Assembly: GCF_003626535.1 (NCBI RefSeq)
Contig: NZ_RBAL01000004.1
Coordinates: 248,001 to 312,000, forward strand
Origin: Streptomyces hoynatensis
GTDB taxonomy: Bacteria > Actinomycetota > Actinomycetes > Streptomycetales > Streptomycetaceae
Length of the DNA stretch: 64,000 nt
Direction: 5' to 3'
Part shown: piece by piece, positions 8,358 to 16,264 of the stretch
Layout of the letters: each line of letters begins with the position of its first letter
How positions within the stretch are numbered: the first letter of the stretch is position 1
Position numbers and translations under genes: made by a program
The notes under the pieces: model-generated
Seen by the model: the letters and a program-made list of their open reading frames with translations, nothing else
The model's database searches: none
Told to the model about the DNA's origin: nothing

Positions 8358-9020
8358 GTGATTCGCGCGGTGGTGTTCGACGTGGGGGAGTGCCTCGTCG
8401 ACGAGACTCGGGAGTACGGCACCTGGGCCGACTGGCTGGGCGTGCCGCGGCACACGTTCGCCGCCCAGTTCGGCGCCGTCATCGCTCAAGGCAGGGACTA
8501 CCGCGAGGCGTTCCAGGTCTTCCGCCCGGGCTTCGACCTCGCCGAGGAGCGCGAGAAGCGGGTGGCCGCAGGGGAGGCCGAGTGGTTCGGGGAGGACGAC
8601 CTCTACCCCGACGTCCGGCCGGCCCTTGCCGAACTGCGCGCCGCCGGGCTCTGGCTGGGCATCGCGGGCAACCAGACGACCCGCTCGGGCCGCATCCTGC
8701 GCGAGCTGTTCGCCGCGGACGTCGACCTGATCGGCACCTCCGACGACTGGGGTGCGAGCAGGCCGGACCTCGCCTTCTTCGAGCGGGTGGCGAGCGCTGT
8801 ACCGGCGCGCGTCGCGGAGATCCTTTACGTCGGCGACCGGCTGGACAATGACGTACGGCCCGCCGCCGCGGTGGGCATGCGCACCGCGCTGATCCGGCGC
8901 GGCCCCTGGGGCATCATCCAGCAGCACGCACCGCAGGCGGACCGCCTGCCGACGATGCGCATCGACTCCCTCTCCGAACTCCCCGAGCGGATCGCGAAGT
9001 TCAACGAGACAGCACACTGA
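8358..9020 (+). CDS. HAD-superfamily hydrolase
   Basis: A 220-residue HAD-IA type phosphatase-like protein. Motif I is VVFDVGECLVDE (nucleophile Asp; the second Asp of the classical DxD is a Gly, as in many DVGGTL-type members, where phosphatase activity is uncertain). Motif II is IAGNQTT, the motif III Lys is not obvious, and motif IV is ILYVGDRLDNDVRPA. The GTG start at 8358 lies 6 bases after TAGGCT (8346-8351), a good -10 box, with no Shine-Dalgarno, so the transcript may be leaderless. Substrate unknown. Confidence 0.82.
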   Translation: MIRAVVFDVGECLVDETREYGTWADWLGVPRHTFAAQFGAVIAQGRDYREAFQVFRPGFDLAEEREKRVAAGEAEWFGEDDLYPDVRPALAELRAAGLWLGIAGNQTTRSGRILRELFAADVDLIGTSDDWGASRPDLAFFERVASAVPARVAEILYVGDRLDNDVRPAAAVGMRTALIRRGPWGIIQQHAPQADRLPTMRIDSLSELPERIAKFNETAH

Positions 9021-9111
9021 CCTTCGTGGTCCACCCCCAGCTCCTGCGCCAGGCTCCCACGCCGGGGTGGCGGCGAGGCCATTCGCCGTTCTTGGCACTG
9101 ATCCTGGGGGT

Positions 9112-9145
9112 ACGGTCCTGATTGTCGAGACCGTGAAGCGGAACA
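9112..9145 (+). promoter_or_regulatory. Upstream element shared by two XRE regulator genes
   Basis: An inverted repeat ACGGTC (9112-9117) / GACCGT (9129-9134) surrounds the core TTGTCGAGA (9122-9130), followed by CGGAACA (9139-9145) ending 13 bases before the ATG. The same core and CGGAACA box occur before the paralogous gene at 33548 with similar spacing. Likely an autoregulatory operator and/or promoter. Confidence 0.55.
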
Positions 9146-9157
9146 ACAGGGGTCGGT

Positions 9158-10360
9158 ATGTCTGACGACACTGGCATGTCCACAGAGGGCATCGGGACCC
9201 GCATCCAGGAGCTACGGGCCATCCGCGGTTTCTCCCTGACCGAACTTGGGCGCCGGGCGCACGTCTCTGCCAGCCAGCTGTCCCGGATCGAGACCGGAAA
9301 GCGGTACGCCACCGCGGGAATCGTGGCGTCGGTGGCCAGGGCCCTGGGGGTGGGGGTCTCCGTTCTCCGGGGCCAGCCGTACATTCACATGTTGCAGAAG
9401 GAGCAGCTGGACGCGTTGCTTGCCCCGATCTCCACTGCGCTGGACAGCTGGGACATCCTGCCGGAGGACGAGCCACCGCCGCGTTCTCTGGATACGTTGG
9501 AGACGGACATTCGTCGCATGGTGGCGCTTCGTGTCCGCACCGACTTCTCGGCGATCGCCGAGCAACTCCCCGGGCTGATCGTCGAGGCGGCGCTGTGCGC
9601 GCAATTGCACGATCGGCCGGGGCACGACCGTGAACGCGCCTATGCCGTGCAGGCCGAGGTGGCCCGGACGGCGGCGATCGTGGCCTATCGCCTCGGCTTC
9701 ATGGACCTCTCGCGCTTCGCCCTCTCGCGCATGGCGGTTTCCGCTCCACAATCGGGCGATCCTCGGCAGCTCGCGATCGAACGGTACGAGCGGGCCCACA
9801 TCACGCACGCCGAAAGCTCCCGGCCGGACCGGGGCGTGACGTTGATGCAGCGCGCCCTGCGGGACCTGGATGACGACGGGCAGGCGGCCACCCGTGCGGT
9901 GCGGGGCACCCTCCAGTTGCGCGCGGCGATCCTGGCCGCGATGCAGGGCAACGACAGCGGGGCGGACGACTGGCTGGGGCAGGCACGGGAACTGGCGGAC
10001 GTGACCGGCGAGACGACCGATTACGCGATGGCGTTCGGGCCTCTCAACGTCGCGCTGAACGAGATGGCGACGCTCGCGAACCGCGACGAACACGCGGCCG
10101 CACTCGACGTGGCTGCCCGGGTGGACCTGCCCGAGGGGTACGCCCCGACGCGGGCCGCCGGGTTCTGGATCGAGAAGGCGAAGTCGGAGGTGTGGACGGC
10201 GCGGCTGGACGGCGCGCTGGACTCGCTGTACGAGGCCAAGCGCGTGGCCCCCCAGCTGACGCGCTATCACCCGGGGGTGCACGAGACGGTGGGCACGCTG
10301 CTGCGCGCCCGGCGTCCTTCCACTCGTCTGCGGGAATTCGCGCAGTGGAGCGGCGTCTAA
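9158..10360 (+). CDS. XRE-family regulator with long C-terminal helical domain (copy 1)
   Basis: A 400-residue regulator. Residues ~12-70 are an XRE helix-turn-helix (RIQELRAIRGFSLTELGRRA, then VSASQLSRIETGKRY). The remainder is helical and TPR-like, ending with a motif seen in many Streptomyces XRE regulators (TRYHPGVHETVGTLLRARR then LREFAQWSGV). Such proteins often pair with a small partner gene (WhiJ/DUF397-like arrangement); here the partner is the Cys/His-rich small protein 122 bases downstream. The ATG at 9158 follows GGGGTC. A paralogue at 33548 sits in the same context. Confidence 0.88.
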   Translation: MSDDTGMSTEGIGTRIQELRAIRGFSLTELGRRAHVSASQLSRIETGKRYATAGIVASVARALGVGVSVLRGQPYIHMLQKEQLDALLAPISTALDSWDILPEDEPPPRSLDTLETDIRRMVALRVRTDFSAIAEQLPGLIVEAALCAQLHDRPGHDRERAYAVQAEVARTAAIVAYRLGFMDLSRFALSRMAVSAPQSGDPRQLAIERYERAHITHAESSRPDRGVTLMQRALRDLDDDGQAATRAVRGTLQLRAAILAAMQGNDSGADDWLGQARELADVTGETTDYAMAFGPLNVALNEMATLANRDEHAAALDVAARVDLPEGYAPTRAAGFWIEKAKSEVWTARLDGALDSLYEAKRVAPQLTRYHPGVHETVGTLLRARRPSTRLREFAQWSGV

Positions 10361-10482
10361 CACGTCGGCTGCCCGGTGTCCAGCGGTTCGCCGTAAATGG
10401 CGATGCCATCGGGGCAACGCCGTCGGTATGGCGCCCGGGCAGGCTGTGACCGTCCGTAGACGACGTGTCACCGGAGCCGACC

Positions 10483-10677
10483 ATGACGATGCAGCAGGAT
10501 TCGGCGTTTCCGCCTTCCGCGGGGCGCCTGTACATCTCTTTGGCGTGTGCGGAGCGGCGTTGTGAGGAGTGCCGTCAGCATGAGGCGCGGGCGCCTGAGC
10601 CGGAGAACGGGATCTCCTTCGACCCCTGTAGCCACGCCTGTCATTCCGGGTGGCCGACGCCCGGGGGTGGCCGGTGA
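10483..10677 (+). CDS. Small Cys/His-rich protein (copy 1)
   Basis: A 64-residue protein with Cys22, Cys27, Cys30, His33, then Cys49, His51, Cys53, His54 in two clusters (ACAERRCEECRQHE and DPCSHACH). The spacing suggests a metal-binding mini-domain, though none is proven. It resembles small Streptomyces proteins annotated as pRL2-8 type; I do not know a function. GGAG precedes the ATG. The last base of the gene overlaps the next start (GTGA), so the two are probably translated together. DNA from 10484 to 10614 is identical to the copy at 34898-35028 except for one base, while flanking genes have diverged. Confidence 0.75.
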   Translation: MTMQQDSAFPPSAGRLYISLACAERRCEECRQHEARAPEPENGISFDPCSHACHSGWPTPGGGR

Positions 10678-11342
10678 GTGGGGAGGTGGTGCGTGGTTCG
10701 TCGGGGAAGGGCGGGTGGCCGTTGGTGTGGGGGGCGAAGGGGCTGCCGGTTCCCTTCGTGGCGAAGTGGAGTGGTGAAGAGGTCACTGTGGGTGGGGCGT
10801 TGACGGTGCGGCCGGACGGCGGCGGGCTTGCCTACCGGGACGCGGCGGCGGGCGACCGGGATCGGCATGGGGTGTTGTGGGCGCGGGTGGTGCGGGCGCC
10901 TGGGGTGGGGCGGCCGGATTTTCGGGTGATGCATCCGGTGCGGCAGCGTGGTGCGATGTTGGGGTTGTTGTGTCAGGTGTGTGGGGGGCCTGCGGATCGC
11001 AGTGGGAAGGGCTGGTTGTTCGTGCTGGGGCGGCCTGAGGTGGTGGGGGAGGGGGTGTCGGGGTGGCCGGAGGGGTTGTTGTGTACGAAGCCGCCGGTGT
11101 GTGTGCCGTGTGCGCGGAGGGCTGTGCGGTTGTGTCCGCATCTGGGGGAGCCGGTTTTTGTGCGGGTGCGGAAGCCGCGGGTGTGGGGGGTGTTCGGTGG
11201 GTTCTTTCTGCCGCGTCCGGGGGGTGGTCTGGTGGCGGGGGAGGACGATTATGTGCCGTATGGGCATCGGCAGGCGGGGTGGTTTCTGGCGAATCAGCTG
11301 GTTCTCGAACTCGCCCGCACCACCCGCGTACCCGCGCCGTAA
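10674..11342 (+). CDS. Hypothetical protein with zinc-ribbon-like Cys pairs
   Basis: A 222-residue protein of unknown function, translationally coupled to the small protein before it (GTG start overlapping TGA). Two cysteine clusters are visible mid-protein: LLCQVCGGPADRSGKGWLF and VCVPCARRAVRLCPHLGEP, compatible with a zinc ribbon. The C-terminus (ANQLVLELARTTRVPAP) is followed directly by degenerate GC repeats. Similar proteins follow XRE regulator/small-protein pairs in Streptomyces, as far as I recall. Base composition is richer in G and T than the neighbours, with runs such as GGTGTGTGGGGGG, hinting at a different history. Confidence 0.65.
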   Translation: MSGEVVRGSSGKGGWPLVWGAKGLPVPFVAKWSGEEVTVGGALTVRPDGGGLAYRDAAAGDRDRHGVLWARVVRAPGVGRPDFRVMHPVRQRGAMLGLLCQVCGGPADRSGKGWLFVLGRPEVVGEGVSGWPEGLLCTKPPVCVPCARRAVRLCPHLGEPVFVRVRKPRVWGVFGGFFLPRPGGGLVAGEDDYVPYGHRQAGWFLANQLVLELARTTRVPAP

Positions 11343-11480
11343 CCCCGCCCTCCGCGTGCCCCCGCGCGTAACGCGCCCCCCGCGTGCGCGCGCCGCGACC
11401 GCCGCCCCGCGTGCGCGCGCCGCGACCGCCCGCGCGCGTGCGCCGCAACCGGGCGGCCCGCGCCGTGACCGCGAACCCGT
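11343..11480. repeat. Degenerate GC tandem repeats
   Basis: About six imperfect copies of a 20-28 bp unit resembling CCGCGTGCGCGCGCCGCGACC, beginning in the end of the preceding gene and stopping before the glycosylase stop codon. A stretch very like the first unit is found at the end of the second small-protein gene (35058-35087). Confidence 0.5.
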
Positions 11481-11498
11481 ATCCCGGGCCGGCCGGGG

Positions 11499-12284
11499 TC
11501 AGGAATCCGGCTGGCAGTGGGGGCACCACACCGTGCCGCGGCCGGCCACGCGGCCGTGTTCCAGGGGAGTGCCGCAGCGGGGGCAGGCCGGGTCCTTGTC
11601 GTAGCGGCGGCCGGTCAGCCAGGAGCGCCGGGGCGGGACCCGGCCGGTGGGCACCGCCTCCCGCAGCACCTTCCGCAGGGCGCCGGCGAGCCGCCGGCGT
11701 TCCCCGTCGGAGAGGTCCCCCGCGGGGCGGGCCGGGTTGAGGCGTGCCCGCCACAGGATCTCGTCGCCGAGCAGGTTGCCGAGGCCGGCGATCAGCGACT
11801 GGTCGAGCAGCGCCGACTTGATCCGGCCGCGCCGCCCACGGAGCAACGCGTCCAGTTCCTCGCGGCCGACGCCCAGCGCGTCCGGCCCCTGGTCGCCGAT
11901 GACGCGCCCGGCCGCGTCGTCGGAGTCCGCGAACCACAGGCCGCGCAGCTTGCGCTGGTCGCGGTAGCGCAGCCACCGGCCGTCGTCGAGGGCGAAGCCC
12001 ACCCGGTCGTGGCGGCCGGGCGGCTCGCCCGGGGCGGCGCAGACCAGGCTGCCTGTCATGCCGAAGTGGAGCAGGACCGTCGGCCCCTCGGTGTGGGCCA
12101 GCAGCCACTTGCCGCGCCGCTCCGGCTCGGTGAAGCGGCGGCCGGTCAGCTCCCGGCCCAGCCTGGCCGCCGTCACCCCGTGCAGCACGCCCTTGTCGCC
12201 GACCTGCACGCCCGTGATGCGGCGGCCGCGCGCGCACTCGGCGAGCGTGCCGCGGAAGCCCTCGACATCCGGCAGTTCGGGCAT
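11499..12284 (-). CDS. Fpg/Nei-family DNA glycosylase
   Basis: A 261-residue bifunctional DNA glycosylase/AP lyase removing oxidised bases. The N-terminus MPELPDVEGFR supplies the catalytic Pro2 and Glu3-region of the family (Fpg reads PELPEVE). Conserved blocks include the lysine loop RRGKWLLAHT, LHFGMTGSL, the helix-two-turn-helix SLIAGLGNLLGDEILWRARL and a C-terminal zinc finger with CPRC and CPHC. AlphaF-beta9 loop details that separate MutM from Nei cannot be judged by eye. TAGCCT (12296-12291 on the minus strand) ends 6 bases before the ATG without a Shine-Dalgarno site, so the mRNA may be leaderless. Confidence 0.9.
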   Translation of the reverse strand: MPELPDVEGFRGTLAECARGRRITGVQVGDKGVLHGVTAARLGRELTGRRFTEPERRGKWLLAHTEGPTVLLHFGMTGSLVCAAPGEPPGRHDRVGFALDDGRWLRYRDQRKLRGLWFADSDDAAGRVIGDQGPDALGVGREELDALLRGRRGRIKSALLDQSLIAGLGNLLGDEILWRARLNPARPAGDLSDGERRRLAGALRKVLREAVPTGRVPPRRSWLTGRRYDKDPACPRCGTPLEHGRVAGRGTVWCPHCQPDS

Positions 12285-12348
12285 ATCGCCAGGCTAGGTC
12301 ACCGCGGGACGCTCTTCCACCGGGAGCCGAGGCGGGCGCCCGCGCCGG

Positions 12349-13596
12349 TCAGCCGATGACCTTGGCCAGCGCCGCCAGGGCCCACTCCAGCTCCTCGCGG
12401 GTGATGGTCAGCGGCGGGGCGAGCCGGATGGTGCTGCCATGGGTGTCCTTGACGAGGACCCCCTCGCCCAGCAGCCGCTCGCTGACCTCGCGGCCCGTGC
12501 CCAGGGCGGGGTCCAGGTCCACCCCGGCCCACAGCCCGCGGCAGCGGTAGCGCAGCACGCCCTGGCCGACGAGGGCGGCGAGCCCGGCGTCGAGCACCTC
12601 GCCGAGTTCGGCGGCCCGCCGCTGGTAGTGCCCGTCCGCCAGCAGCCCGACCACGGCCGAGCCCACCGCGGCGGCGAGCGGGTTGCCGCCGAAGGTCGAG
12701 CCGTGCTCGCCCGGGTGCAGCACGTTCATCACCTCGCGCCCGGCCAGGACCGCGGACACGGGCACGATCCCGCCGCCGAGGGCCTTGCCGAGCAGCACCA
12801 CGTCGGGCCGCACCGACTCGTGCTCCACCGCGAGCGTGGTGCCGGTGCGGCCGAGGCCCGACTGGATCTCGTCGGCGACGAACAGCGCCCCCCACCGCCT
12901 GGTCACATCCCTGACGCCGGTCAGGTAGCCGTCGTCGGGAATGATGACGCCCGCCTCGCCCTGGATCGGCTCGATCAGCACCGCCGCGGTCGTCTCGTCC
13001 ACGGCCGCCTCCAGGGCGGGCAGGTCGTTGTAGGGGACGACGCGGAAGCCGGGGGTGAAGGGCCCGAAGCCCTCCCGGGCCAGCGGGTCGCTCGAAAATC
13101 CGACGATCGTCGTGGTGCGGCCGTGGAAGTTGTCCGCGGCCACCACGATCGTCGCCTGGTCGCGGGGCACGCCCTTGACGTCGTAGGCCCACTTGCGGGC
13201 GAGTTTGATCCCGCTCTCCACGGCCTCCGCGCCGGTGTTCATCGGCAGCGTCGCCTCCAGGCCGGTCAGCCGGGCGAGGTCCTCGGCGAAGCCGGCCAGC
13301 CGGTCGTTGCGGAAGGCCCGCGAGGTGAGGGTCAGCCGGTCCAGCTGGCGGTGCGCGGTCTCGATCAGGACCGGATGCCGGTGGCCGAAGTTGAGGGCGG
13401 AGTAGCCCGCCAGCATGTCCAGGTAGCGGCGGCCCTCCACGTCCTCCACCCAGACGCCCTCGGCGCGGGCGACGACGACGGGCAGCGGGTGGTAGTTGTG
13501 CGCGAGGGTGGCCTCCTCGGCCTCGATCAGCTCGGCCGAGCCGCGGAGGGTGTCGCGGCCCGGGGCGTGGGCGGCGGGGTGGGTGGCGTTGCTCAT
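12349..13596 (-). CDS. rocD: Ornithine aminotransferase
   Basis: A 415-residue PLP-dependent class III aminotransferase, converting ornithine and 2-oxoglutarate to glutamate semialdehyde and glutamate in arginine/ornithine catabolism. Markers: NYHPLPVVVARAEGVWVEDV near the N-terminus, SALNFGHRHP, MNTGAEAVESGIKLARKWAY, NFHGRTTTIVGFS, EPIQGEAGVIIP, ADEIQSGLGRTG and the PLP lysine in LLGKALGGGIVPVSA. The ATG at 13596 overlaps the stop codon of ddaH (ATGA), so both are cotranslated. An Lrp/AsnC gene upstream is the likely local regulator. Confidence 0.94.
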   Translation of the reverse strand: MSNATHPAAHAPGRDTLRGSAELIEAEEATLAHNYHPLPVVVARAEGVWVEDVEGRRYLDMLAGYSALNFGHRHPVLIETAHRQLDRLTLTSRAFRNDRLAGFAEDLARLTGLEATLPMNTGAEAVESGIKLARKWAYDVKGVPRDQATIVVAADNFHGRTTTIVGFSSDPLAREGFGPFTPGFRVVPYNDLPALEAAVDETTAAVLIEPIQGEAGVIIPDDGYLTGVRDVTRRWGALFVADEIQSGLGRTGTTLAVEHESVRPDVVLLGKALGGGIVPVSAVLAGREVMNVLHPGEHGSTFGGNPLAAAVGSAVVGLLADGHYQRRAAELGEVLDAGLAALVGQGVLRYRCRGLWAGVDLDPALGTGREVSERLLGEGVLVKDTHGSTIRLAPPLTITREELEWALAALAKVIG

Positions 13597-14405
13597 GGCC
13601 TGATCTCCTGGGTGCAGCACTTGATGCCTCCGCCGGACTTGTGCAGTTCCGACAGGTCGAGGGGGACGGGGACGTAGCCGCGGCGGGTCAGCTCCGCGAT
13701 GAGCCCGCGGGCGCGCGGGGAGATGAAGACGTGGCGGCCGTCGGACACCGAGTTGAGCCCGAAGGCCAGCGCGTCCTCGCGGCTGCCGAGCACCGCCTCG
13801 GGGAACAGCCGCCGCAGCACCGCGCGGCTGCCGGGCGAGAACGCCCCCGGGTAGTAGGCGATGTTGTCGTCGTCGAGGGCGAAGAGCGCCGTGTCGAGGT
13901 GGTAGAAGGACGGGTCGATCAGCCGCAGCCCGACCGTGGGCATCCCGAAGAACTCCTGTACCTCCTCGTGGGCCGCGCGCTCGGTGCGGAAGCCGTAACC
14001 GGCCAGCACGAAGCCGCCCACCGGCACCAGGTCCCCCTCGCCCTCGCACACCGCCACCGGCTGGTGCACGTCGTACCCGGCCGACTTGAACCACATCTCG
14101 TACACCTCGCTCTCCGGCCGCCGCTGCGGCGCGTGGAAGCGGGAGCCGAGCACGCGGCCGGACATGACGAAGGCGGCGTTGGCCGAGAAGACCAGGTCGG
14201 GCAGGCCCGGGACCGGCTCGACGCATTCGACCACATGGCCGTGGGCGCGGTAGGCGCGCACCAGCGCCTCCCACTGCTCGCAGGCCAGGCCGGTGTCGAT
14301 CCGCCGCTCCGGGTGCATCCACGGGTTGATGGCGTACAGCACGTCGAAGTATCGGGGTTCGCAGGTGAGGTAGCGCCTGCGGCGCGGTACGCGCGTTGAT
14401 GGCAC
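13593..14405 (-). CDS. ddaH: Dimethylarginine dimethylaminohydrolase (dimethylargininase)
   Basis: A 270-residue amidinotransferase-superfamily enzyme that hydrolyses N-omega-methylated arginines (or a related guanidino compound) to citrulline plus amine. The catalytic Cys lies in the C-terminal SGGGIKCCTQE and the catalytic His in SFYHLDTALFALDDD; ANAAFVMSGRVLG and EGEGDLVPVGG are substrate-pocket segments. The GTG start at 14405 follows GGGAGGAG. It is the first gene of a two-gene operon with rocD, so its product probably feeds ornithine/arginine breakdown; citrulline itself is not the rocD substrate, so the exact route is uncertain. Confidence 0.9.
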   Translation of the reverse strand: MPSTRVPRRRRYLTCEPRYFDVLYAINPWMHPERRIDTGLACEQWEALVRAYRAHGHVVECVEPVPGLPDLVFSANAAFVMSGRVLGSRFHAPQRRPESEVYEMWFKSAGYDVHQPVAVCEGEGDLVPVGGFVLAGYGFRTERAAHEEVQEFFGMPTVGLRLIDPSFYHLDTALFALDDDNIAYYPGAFSPGSRAVLRRLFPEAVLGSREDALAFGLNSVSDGRHVFISPRARGLIAELTRRGYVPVPLDLSELHKSGGGIKCCTQEIRP

Positions 14406-14519
14406 GGAGCGTCTCCTCCCGGTTCCACTGGGTTTCCTTTGACGGTACGGAGGAAAGCGGCCGGGCGACAAGAAACGGAACGTGCGTGTTGGCGCAGTAG
14501 TGTTGCGCGTTCCGGCAGG

Positions 14520-14999
14520 TCAGCGGCTGTTCGTTGCGCCGGATTCCGGCGAGCCGGTGATGAGGTGCGAGAGGACGATCTGACTGACCGTCTTGCGGAT
14601 GAAAGGCTCGGCCCTGATGCGCTCCAGGACCTCCTCGAAGTGCTGGATGTCCGCGGCCCTGATGTGCAACAGGGCGTCGGCCCCGCCGGTCACCGTCATC
14701 GCCGCGGTGATCTCGGGGTAGTCCCGCACCACCTCGGCCAGCCGCCGGGGCGGCGCTGCCCCGTCGCAGTAGACCTCGACGTACGCCTCGGTGCGCCAGC
14801 CGAGCGCGGCGGGCAGCACGATGGCGGTGAAGCCGGTGATGATCCCGGCCTCCCGCATGCGGTCCACGCGGCGCTTGACGGCCGGGGCGGACAGGCCGAT
14901 CGCGGCGCCGATCTCCGCGAAGCTCGTCCTGGCGTTCGCCACCAGGGCCGCAACGATTTTGCGGTCGAGTTCGTCGAGGATCACGGCAGGCCGGGTCAT
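14520..14999 (-). CDS. Lrp/AsnC-family transcriptional regulator
   Basis: A 159-residue regulator: N-terminal winged helix-turn-helix (LDELDRKIVAALVANAR, IGAAIGLSAPAVKRRVDRM) and C-terminal RAM/AsnC ligand domain (AAMTVTGGADALLHIRAADI). It is in the same orientation and 114 bases upstream of ddaH-rocD, making it the likely amino-acid-responsive controller of that operon. In Streptomyces similar Lrp genes next to rocD are usual. The ATG at 14999 lies after an A/G-rich segment. Confidence 0.9.
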   Translation of the reverse strand: MTRPAVILDELDRKIVAALVANARTSFAEIGAAIGLSAPAVKRRVDRMREAGIITGFTAIVLPAALGWRTEAYVEVYCDGAAPPRRLAEVVRDYPEITAAMTVTGGADALLHIRAADIQHFEEVLERIRAEPFIRKTVSQIVLSHLITGSPESGATNSR

Positions 15000-15030
15000 G
15001 GGCCGATTTTCCCCCTTTTCACGTGCGACG

Positions 15031-15606
15031 TCAGCCGGTGCCGGTGAGCGGGCAGGTGGCCAGCGGCTCGTAGCGCGGCTGGGCGCCCGGCACTCCTGGC
15101 GCCGGCGGCAGGCTGCGCAGCAGGGTGAACTCCGACAGCGGCCAGGGGCCCCCGGCGAAGTCCGCCAGGCGGGCGGCGTACCGGTCGAGGCCGCCGCGCC
15201 AGCCCCGCCGCGGTCGCGCCAGCGTCAGGTGCGGCCGGTACGTCCGCTCCTCGGGCACCTCGGCGCCCGCCCGCCGCCCGGCCGCCGCCGCCGAGGCCGC
15301 GAGGCGGGCCAGCCGCGCCAGGTCGCCGCCGAGCCCGGCCCACAGCACCCGCTCGGCGAACCGGCCCCCGCCGGCCAGCCGCAGCTCGTGCGGCGGGTGG
15401 CGCCGGGCGGCGAGGCCGAGCCTGCGGCACAGCCCGGGCAGCCGCTCCTCCGGCACCTCTCCGTAGAAGGCGAGGACCACGTGCCAGCCCGCCCGCTCGG
15501 TCCAGCGCAGCCGCCCGGCGTCCGGGAGGCGCCGCAACGGGTCGACCGCGGCGCCGAGTTCCTCCAGGGCCCAGGCGGGTGGCAGCACCGCGGCGAAGAG
15601 TCTCAT
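15031..15606 (-). CDS. thpR: RNA 2',3'-cyclic phosphodiesterase (2H family)
   Basis: A 191-residue 2H phosphoesterase (formerly 2'-5' RNA ligase), hydrolysing 2',3'-cyclic phosphates on RNA. It begins MRLFAAVLPP as is typical. The second catalytic motif is intact (YRPHLTLARPR), but the first reads WHVVLAFYG, so the Thr/Ser of HxT/S is a Val. The His is kept, so activity may persist but reduced; this is a visible oddity. The open frame continues far upstream of 15606 only as non-conserved GC-rich sequence. Confidence 0.85.
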   Translation of the reverse strand: MRLFAAVLPPAWALEELGAAVDPLRRLPDAGRLRWTERAGWHVVLAFYGEVPEERLPGLCRRLGLAARRHPPHELRLAGGGRFAERVLWAGLGGDLARLARLAASAAAAGRRAGAEVPEERTYRPHLTLARPRRGWRGGLDRYAARLADFAGGPWPLSEFTLLRSLPPAPGVPGAQPRYEPLATCPLTGTG

Positions 15607-16264
15607 CGGGCCACCATGCCAGCCGCCGCGCCCTCGGGGCGGCAGCCCGCAGGGTGTGCGGCGCCCGCGGATCGCCCGATGGACGGAGCGGGAGTGGGCC
15701 GCACGGGCCCCGGGCGGGGCAGGTACGGGGGTGGGCAGGGCCGTACGGGCCCCGGCAGGGCGGGGTGCGGGCCGGTAGGGCCGGTACGCGCCTCCGGCAG
15801 GGCGGGGTGCGGGCGCGCGGGCGCCGGGCAGGGCCCGGAACCGGTCGTGTGCGACGGCGCAGGCGACGTGTGCTCCCGCCCCGCGCGCGGACATCGCTCC
15901 GGCCTCCCGCGCACGTGCGCGGCACCGGCGCGCTCCGGGCCGTGCCCCGGTCGGCGAGTGCCACGCACCTCCCCCGGCCGGCGAACGCCCGCGCGGTCCC
16001 GTACCCGATTCCGCCGCGCGGCGCCACGCTCCCCTGCCACTCCGCGGGCCGGCCCGGGTGGCCGCCGGGAGGCCCGGCGGCCCCCACCGGAAAGCGGCCG
16101 GGCCACGCGAACCCCGGGGCGCCCACTGGGAGTTGGCCCACGCACCGCCTCTGGCGGCCGGGGCGTGAAATCGGTAGCGTCCGCGGCGTCGCCCGGTGCC
16201 GGGAGCCGCAGCAGGCGCCGGGTGTGCCACCCCCACCGCCCCCACACCCACCCCGGGAGTCGTT
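15607..16264. other. 658-bp GC-rich spacer
   Basis: No gene is supported on either strand; open frames here lack homology-like features and a plausible start. It contains repeated CGGCAGGGCGGGGTGCGGGC-like segments around 15755-15830. GGGAG about 10 bases before 16265 serves the next gene. Confidence 0.5.

Noticed and set aside
4273..8361. Plus-strand open frame of 1,362 codons
   Set aside because: It crosses the ligase, cellulase, UdgX and flavoprotein genes in other frames; composition is low-complexity Arg/Pro/Ala.
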